Source: Planctomycetota bacterium
Lineage (GTDB): Bacteria; Planctomycetota; Phycisphaerae; Sedimentisphaerales; Anaerobacaceae
Reading direction: 5' to 3'
NCBI GenBank assembly: GCA_019456255.1
Contig: VRUG01000023.1
Coordinates: 1-39,508 of the forward strand
Length of the DNA stretch: 39,508 nt
The position numbers and the translations under genes are program-made. Under the pieces are notes generated by a model. That model was given only the letters and a program-made list of their open reading frames with translations, was not told where the DNA came from and ran no database searches. Of this stretch, positions 35,201-39,508 are shown piece after piece (the stretch's first letter is position 1; every line of letters begins with the position of its first letter).

Positions 35201-38200
35201 TAGGATACTTTAAATCGGAACTTGGACGCATAGGACGTATTCAACTGGCTCACGAGGAGACAGAGATTCAAACACGTATTTATCAGGAAGGGCATAAAAT
35301 ATATTACAACCCCAATGCGCTCGTTTATCATCATATCTCTGCCTCGAGAATGACTAAAGCATATTTTGCTGTTCATGCCTTAGGTAATTTTATATCGAAT
35401 ATATTTATTAAATTGTGTGAGGAAGGCAAAACTGATGAAGTTAGCCAATTTGTAAACGAATTCCGTAATAAGTTAAAGAACTCTACGCCTGAAATGGTCG
35501 AGGCGGTAGAAGTGCAATTTCTGGAGGGGGTATACTCGAGGTTTTTACAAAAAGATACGGATTATTATAATGAGATGAAGTTTAAATTCTGCGACGGCGC
35601 TCTGAGATATTATTGGGAGTCGAAAAAATATGAAATGGCAGAAAAAAGGTGTCTTGAATGGTTGTTGCTGCCAAATGTATCAAAGACACAATTTCATAAG
35701 CTTCTTTTGCAATTAGCCTCTATTTACTTGAAACAAGATAAAATTGACGATGCGCGAAAGATACTGGATGACATAATTCATGAAGACGGGGTCGATACCC
35801 AAGAAATGTACCAGCTATTCATAAATTTTGAAGGATATTACAGTGAACGGGGCCAACTTTGTGAAATGGGTAAACTGATTGATGGAATCCTGAACTCAAA
35901 TAGTATCCCATTGGGTAACAAAGCAACAGTTGTTTGGAGTTTAAATTCATTCTATGTGAATCAGGGAAAGTTTGAAGAAGTAGAGCAGTGGTTCCTTAAG
36001 ATGTTGTCACAGCAAAATGTTGAAAATGAGACCAAGGACAAGCTTCTTTTGGGGCTTGGGGATTTGTATATAAGGTGTGAAAGATTTGAGGATGCAAAGA
36101 AAGTACTTGAGCAAGCGGTGGCGGTCGAAGAGATCATTGCCCAGGAAAAGTCAGAGGCTAAACCGGCTTTAAGTAGTAGTTGTGATTTAAATATTGAAAC
36201 TCAGGCTAAAGGTTTAGCCGGTAATAACAAAGTTCGTATTTCTGTTGTGCTTGCGACTTACCGCAGGGCTGATTATCTGGCGCTGGCTTTGGAAAGTCTT
36301 AGCAATCAAACGCTCGACAGGCAGCTGTACGAAATAATTGTTGTCGATAACAATTCAGGTGACAATACCAGGGAAGTGGTCGATAGATACCCGTCATTCA
36401 AATATATTTTGGAAGAAGAGCTTGGACTTTCACCTGCACGTAATGCGGGGATTCGTGCATCTGTCGGCGATTTTATAACCTTTCTGGATGATGACGCAGA
36501 GGCCGACCCCAATTGGCTAAAGGCCTTAGTGGAGACACATGATAATCACCCTGATGCATGGGTTGTCGGCGGCAGAATATTACTTAAGTTCGATGTCCAG
36601 CCGCCGCAATGGCTGACAGAATCAAACCATCGGGATCTCGGTTTCCGTGATTTTGGGGATATAGCAAGAGAGTTAAATTATCCGGAAGGACTCGCTGGTT
36701 CGAATTGTTCCTTCAAGCGAAAGGTCTTTACAGAGATTGGCTATTTCAAACCGCAGCTTGGACGAATCGGAAATATTCAGTTATCCCACGAAGAAAGGGA
36801 TATACAAATTCACATTTACGAGCAAGGCCATACAATTTATTACAACCCTGCCGCATTTGTTCATCATCACGTAAGTGCGGAAAGAATGAACAAAGCATAT
36901 TTTGCTAATCATGCTTTTAGCAATTTCATATCAAAGATGTTTATAAGATTGAGTGATGAAGGCAGAGGCAATGAGGTTTGCCAACTTGTCAACCAATTTC
37001 GTGACATCGCAAGGAGCAATACATCACGGTCAGCCCAAGAGATAGATGGGCTATTTGCAGAAAATGTATACTCAAACTTTTTACAAAAAAATTCTGGTGT
37101 ACCTATAGAACAGGCTGTCCAGTTTTATTCTTACTTTGCCAAATATTATTTGGAGCTTGAGAATTACGAAAAGGCAGAGGATAAATCCCTGGAGTTGGTG
37201 TCGCTGTTAGACACATCAGGAACGCATCGAAATAATTTCATTTCGAGGATGACCAATGTCCATTCGTCGCAAGACCCGCGTGACCGGTCGCAAAAAATAT
37301 TTAATGATGCGTTGAGTACCACTCTGGAGGTGGTTTCAATCTCAAGGGACATTTCTGACGAGGCTAAAATTTCTATTGTACGACACTTTTGTGCATTTCA
37401 TTTAGATTCTGGAAAATATAACGAAGCTGAACAGATGTATTTAAAAATGTGTTCAGCAGGCCACCTTGGAAACGCAGGCAAGGCCAAACTTTTTTTGGGG
37501 CTTGGTGACTTATACTCCAGGTGTGGCAGAGTTGAAGATGCAAAGGATGTACTCACCAAAGCAGTATTGTTCGAGAACGCTATTGAGCAGGAAAAGTCAC
37601 TGTCTCAATCAAGTGCGACTACAAGTCCTGATGTCAGCGATAGCTTGTCTCATGTCAGGGACCTTAGCTATTCAACTGCTAAAAAGTATCCGGCTGAACC
37701 GGAAAAATTAACTGACCTAGCGGATAAAATGTACTCGGGCAATGACATTGAAGCTGCAGTGGTTGTGCTGCGAAGCTGTATCGAAATTTATCCCGAGCAT
37801 CTTAACGCATATTTAGGCTTGAGTAATACATTCCTGAACCAAAAAAGATTAAAAGATGCCGCTGATGTTATGAAGTTAGCTGGAAATGCGACCGCTGAAG
37901 CAATGCCGCATCTTGTTATTTTTGGAAATAGCTGCCAACAGCAAGGGCACTTAGCCGAGGCAAAAGATTTATATGAGCAGGCACTTGTCATGTCGCCGGA
38001 TGAATCGGACATTCTAAGCAGATTGGGAAACGTTTGTTATGAATTGGGCGACTACAGGGATGCCCTTAATAATTTTAAATCAGCAGAAGTAATCGAACCT
38101 GACAAGATAGAAACACTCATCGGATTGGTAGCGACGGCATCAAAACTGGGAGAAACGGAACTTTTCAAGAAGGCATACAAGCAGGCTTATGCATTAGAGC

Positions 38201-39210
38201 CGACAGCTAAGGTGTTGACAGAACTTGCCGATGATTACAAAAAACTTTGCCCTGAATTTAATGGCATTGTAAAAGTGGATATTCTCAATTATCAGGAGTC
38301 GGCAAATTCTTCGGTGGAGTTGTCTTGTGCCCCGGTAAAGAATGATGTCATAGATGACGTAAAAGCTAATGATGACATCAAGCTTTTAGAAGAAATAAAA
38401 TTGGGCAACCCTAATGCTCTTGTGCTGCCTGAAGTTGCTCAGCAGGCGGGTGTGTTGTTTGAAAATATACAAGCCAGATCCAATCGGCTTTTAACGCAGT
38501 ATAAAAATAAATATCAGGGGCAGAGATGTGTGATTATAGGCAATGGCCCGAGCCTGAATAATACGGACCTGTCTTTATTGAAAAATGAATATACTTTCGG
38601 ATTAAATAAGATATATTTGTTATTCGATAAGTTTGACTGGAGACCAACATTTTATGTCGCTGTTAATCAATTTGTTATTGAGCAGAGTGCCAAGCAAATC
38701 CTCAACGAAATATCAGGTTTGAAATTTCTTGATTTTGTATCGTTCAAGTATTTGCCCTATAGAATGGATACGATTTATACGAGGCCTCTAAACGGCAACG
38801 CTTTTTCCACTGACCCCTGCATAGGAGTGTTCCAGGCACACACAGTGACATATGTTGCAATGCAGCTTGCGTATTATCTTGGTTTTAGCGAGGTCTTTTT
38901 AGTTGGTGTCGATCATTTTTACAATGCGGCGCAAAAAGGCAAGCCGAATCAGGTAATTGTTCAGCATGGCAGAGACAGTGACCATTTTGACTCGGGTTAT
39001 TTCGAGCAGGGTCGCGAGTGGCATTTGCCGGATTTGAAAGGTTCTGAAAAAGGTTATAAGACAGCAAAGCTCAAATTTGAACAAGTTGGTAAAAAAATAT
39101 ACGACGCTACAGTTGGCGGGCATCTGGATGTTTTTGAAAAAGTTGATTTCAATGATGTATTTGGGAAACAGAGCCGCCGTACTGCCTCTACGCAAAATCA
39201 TTCATTTTGA
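32284..39210 (+). CDS. 2308-aa fusion: MAF/DUF115 ends, methyltransferase, capsule-type GT-B, two GT2, TPRs
   Basis: Start is TTG at 32284 with AAAGGAG nine bases upstream. Domains: ~1-180, DUF115/MptE-like (YVIGNDPCLN); ~239-415, Methyltransf_24 (LLEIGTLYGGSAIAAL, FIDGDHSYEGV); ~427-740, CDP-glycerol/capsule-type GT-B (FMPSNDTHVHYML, TGNPKYDDLYE, ISQHPRDNG); ~804-1040, GT2 (SVVLATYRRADYL, VVDNNSRDNTK, FIDDDSEADPNW); ~1095-1300, TPR; ~1316-1555, second, very similar GT2; ~1600-2000, TPR arrays; ~2076-2290, second DUF115 (VIIGNGPSLN, GVDHFY). DUF115/MAF domains occur in motility accessory factors that glycosylate flagellin. No TM segments. The largest gene of the locus. Confidence 0.85.
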   Translation: MKRAYVIGNDPCLNQIDIKKLSSETTISFDRAYIAYEEWGFYPTYFMCVDEAVLENIKYDINRLIKYSPIEHFFLPDWIKPSIIESHKVTFIHLSKEKFFGTVFNDLSLLGNVGACSVQILNILGYDQIVLLGSDCCYQKSDLERAELENWRYLSQNALAYGIEIISSSPGSKLNTIFPYIEFESVILSDTEDLNVLNKVVSSINSEIDGRWCGLKETQIEYCKIVDELCKNISQPCVLLEIGTLYGGSAIAALMIAKLRGVLDLVKVICIDPLYGYYKKGTLDSAGEISFERTRDNFYKFGFEDKNFELITKKSNEVDLSRFADDSIKLLFIDGDHSYEGVKYDWEHYGKLVDDDGIILFDNYADRIDSRTGNKVWPGVKKFVDNEVIPNEDVNIQSSNAEIMVISCKNNNKSTCCGKFDLANTPHTYLFMPSNDTHVHYMLSLSEKVGDSQFLIRSKIKENSEYYLRAYRKDFVVYQPDILKTINPSVVVLGIDWSPQERQIIEEAKQLGIPTVCIQEGCLDFLDQSKGRLMHSEYIFLHGPVMRKYLQRQEGLIVTGNPKYDDLYETPLPEKPMVIINCNFTYDIYEEFRNQWVTDTANACKQLGLDFFISQHPRDNGVFPSEYKVVKSGAFKLRSQLEQSSILIARFSTVIYEALMMGREAVYYNPHNEPFRIFAEDDTGGIGLANDYPQLVSALELAVNNLDSNKANRHKFLKQHCGTLNHDATNRCAEYLRRIAEGTIHEKPLIDLDKCLTLRDDATVQSSENLAKVSRIANFRKIAGKAVKDVQDCSSIIAKGKESKVRISVVLATYRRADYLAMALECLSKQTLDKELYEIIVVDNNSRDNTKEVVDRYPSFKYILEEELGLSPARNTGIRAAVGDFITFIDDDSEADPNWLKTLVDMHDKYPDAWVVGGKILLKWDAEPPEWLTESNYNNLGLRNLGDIPRQLSYPEGLAGSNCSFIKEVFSQIGYFKSELGRIGRIQLAHEETEIQTRIYQEGHKIYYNPNALVYHHISASRMTKAYFAVHALGNFISNIFIKLCEEGKTDEVSQFVNEFRNKLKNSTPEMVEAVEVQFLEGVYSRFLQKDTDYYNEMKFKFCDGALRYYWESKKYEMAEKRCLEWLLLPNVSKTQFHKLLLQLASIYLKQDKIDDARKILDDIIHEDGVDTQEMYQLFINFEGYYSERGQLCEMGKLIDGILNSNSIPLGNKATVVWSLNSFYVNQGKFEEVEQWFLKMLSQQNVENETKDKLLLGLGDLYIRCERFEDAKKVLEQAVAVEEIIAQEKSEAKPALSSSCDLNIETQAKGLAGNNKVRISVVLATYRRADYLALALESLSNQTLDRQLYEIIVVDNNSGDNTREVVDRYPSFKYILEEELGLSPARNAGIRASVGDFITFLDDDAEADPNWLKALVETHDNHPDAWVVGGRILLKFDVQPPQWLTESNHRDLGFRDFGDIARELNYPEGLAGSNCSFKRKVFTEIGYFKPQLGRIGNIQLSHEERDIQIHIYEQGHTIYYNPAAFVHHHVSAERMNKAYFANHAFSNFISKMFIRLSDEGRGNEVCQLVNQFRDIARSNTSRSAQEIDGLFAENVYSNFLQKNSGVPIEQAVQFYSYFAKYYLELENYEKAEDKSLELVSLLDTSGTHRNNFISRMTNVHSSQDPRDRSQKIFNDALSTTLEVVSISRDISDEAKISIVRHFCAFHLDSGKYNEAEQMYLKMCSAGHLGNAGKAKLFLGLGDLYSRCGRVEDAKDVLTKAVLFENAIEQEKSLSQSSATTSPDVSDSLSHVRDLSYSTAKKYPAEPEKLTDLADKMYSGNDIEAAVVVLRSCIEIYPEHLNAYLGLSNTFLNQKRLKDAADVMKLAGNATAEAMPHLVIFGNSCQQQGHLAEAKDLYEQALVMSPDESDILSRLGNVCYELGDYRDALNNFKSAEVIEPDKIETLIGLVATASKLGETELFKKAYKQAYALEPTAKVLTELADDYKKLCPEFNGIVKVDILNYQESANSSVELSCAPVKNDVIDDVKANDDIKLLEEIKLGNPNALVLPEVAQQAGVLFENIQARSNRLLTQYKNKYQGQRCVIIGNGPSLNNTDLSLLKNEYTFGLNKIYLLFDKFDWRPTFYVAVNQFVIEQSAKQILNEISGLKFLDFVSFKYLPYRMDTIYTRPLNGNAFSTDPCIGVFQAHTVTYVAMQLAYYLGFSEVFLVGVDHFYNAAQKGKPNQVIVQHGRDSDHFDSGYFEQGREWHLPDLKGSEKGYKTAKLKFEQVGKKIYDATVGGHLDVFEKVDFNDVFGKQSRRTASTQNHSF
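34696..37570 (+). repeat. In-frame tandem duplication of a 512-codon GT2-TPR unit
   Basis: The GT2 module starting near 34696 recurs near 36232 at an offset of 1536 bp (512 codons), with long stretches of near-identical DNA (for example GTGGTCGATAGATACCCGTC ending near 34859 and again near 36395). The TPR segments that follow each GT2 are related but more diverged. Confidence 0.88.
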
Positions 39211-39231
39211 GTAGAAACTCAAAGTTTCAAA

Positions 39232-39411
39232 TTATATCGAGCAGACCTCTTGTGAATTCCTATGCTGGTTTAGGATGCATTTTGTGAGTATAACGATCTG
39301 CTTGTTGCCGATAGGTTTTCTAAGAAGCTCAAACTCCATTCCTTTGTTCATGGCTGTTTTCAACTCCTCAAAAAACTCTTTATGAAAAGCTGTTACGATG
39401 TAAACAGGCAT
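39232..39411 (-). CDS. Hypothetical small protein, uncertain
   Basis: A 59-codon open frame starting MPVYIVTAFHKEFFEELK and ending NSQEVCSI, with a plausible mix of helix and strand residues. No Shine-Dalgarno is obvious and I recognise no family. It ends 22 bp after the convergent 2308-aa gene and begins next to repeat-like DNA at the window edge, so it may be a remnant. Confidence 0.35.
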   Translation of the reverse strand: MPVYIVTAFHKEFFEELKTAMNKGMEFELLRKPIGNKQIVILTKCILNQHRNSQEVCSI

Positions 39412-39508
39412 CTTGTGTCAACCGAAACATGGGTTACACTTTATACCGAGCACATGGGTAACACTTTTCTGGGTTTATGTTCGTTTATCTGGCCAGCTAG
39501 CTGGCCAG
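39412..39508. mobile_element. Possible insertion-sequence end, cut by the window edge
   Basis: Two short direct copies of ACATGGGTNACACTTT lie near 39427-39442 and 39452-39467, resembling the repeated ends of IS481-type elements. The final 20 bases (39489-39508) are a perfect palindrome with CTGGCCAGCT in each arm. No transposase is visible inside the window. Confidence 0.4.

Noticed and set aside
34696..37570. CRISPR array or other direct-repeat array
   Set aside because: The long repeats are coding and in frame (GT2-TPR module); no short evenly spaced repeat array exists anywhere in the window.
1..39508. tRNA, rRNA or integrase genes
   Set aside because: I saw no cloverleaf-like or rRNA-like sequence and no integrase or transposase ORF within the window.

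Overview
The window reads as a Gram-negative-type bacterial chromosome segment, most likely from the Planctomycetota (Phycisphaerae-like). This is an inference from a Bd0055-type bacterial histone, the style of the very large cytoplasmic glycosyltransferase fusions, an sigma-54 promoter driving a surface-glycan locus and moderate GC; no rRNA or tRNA gene is present to confirm it. Positions 1-2533 hold an alpha/beta hydrolase (minus strand), an AT-rich spacer and a Fic-family AMPylase with its own sigma-70-type promoter.

Positions 2534-9412 are a tryptophan operon, trpE-trpG-trpD-trpF-trpB-[four-helix-bundle gene]-trpA. In front of trpE lies a complete-looking ribosome-mediated attenuator: a consensus-like promoter, a 17-residue leader peptide with two adjacent Trp codons that starts at or within a few nt of the predicted transcript 5' end, and mutually exclusive 1:2, 2:3 and 3:4 RNA pairings, the last followed by a U tract. 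trpC is absent. Where it might have been, between trpD and trpF, there is a 148-bp tandem duplication that creates a chimeric TrpF-TrpD mini-ORF. A small IVP-type cassette flanked by inverted repeats is inserted between trpB and trpA.

Positions 9413-17333 hold a two-TM small protein, a spacer with dispersed repeats, a minus-strand alpha-glucan cluster (GT4 glycogen-synthase-like, GH57, GH133-type debranching enzyme), a 61-residue histone-fold protein, a DUF2007-like protein, an Arg-rich small protein, and an XRE regulator with a glycine-zipper hydrophobic segment. The XRE gene sits between two copies of the neighbouring gene's 3' end.

Positions 17334-39210 are one co-directional 21-kb locus headed by a near-perfect sigma-54 promoter. 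It encodes a GT2, a CMP-sugar-type cytidylyltransferase, a D-2-hydroxyacid dehydrogenase, an SDR, two methyltransferase fusions, a glutaminase-less asparagine-synthase-like ligase, a DUF362 protein, a TagD-like cytidylyltransferase, and two giant multidomain proteins (1692 and 2308 aa). These combine CDP-glycerol transferase-like, sulfatase-fold, GT2, CgeB-like, methyltransferase, TPR and MAF/DUF115 modules. The set looks like a pathway for an unusual, probably acidic and glycerol-phosphate-like, surface or flagellin glycan; the product is not known. The last 90 bp carry short direct repeats and a 20-bp palindrome suggestive of a mobile-element edge.
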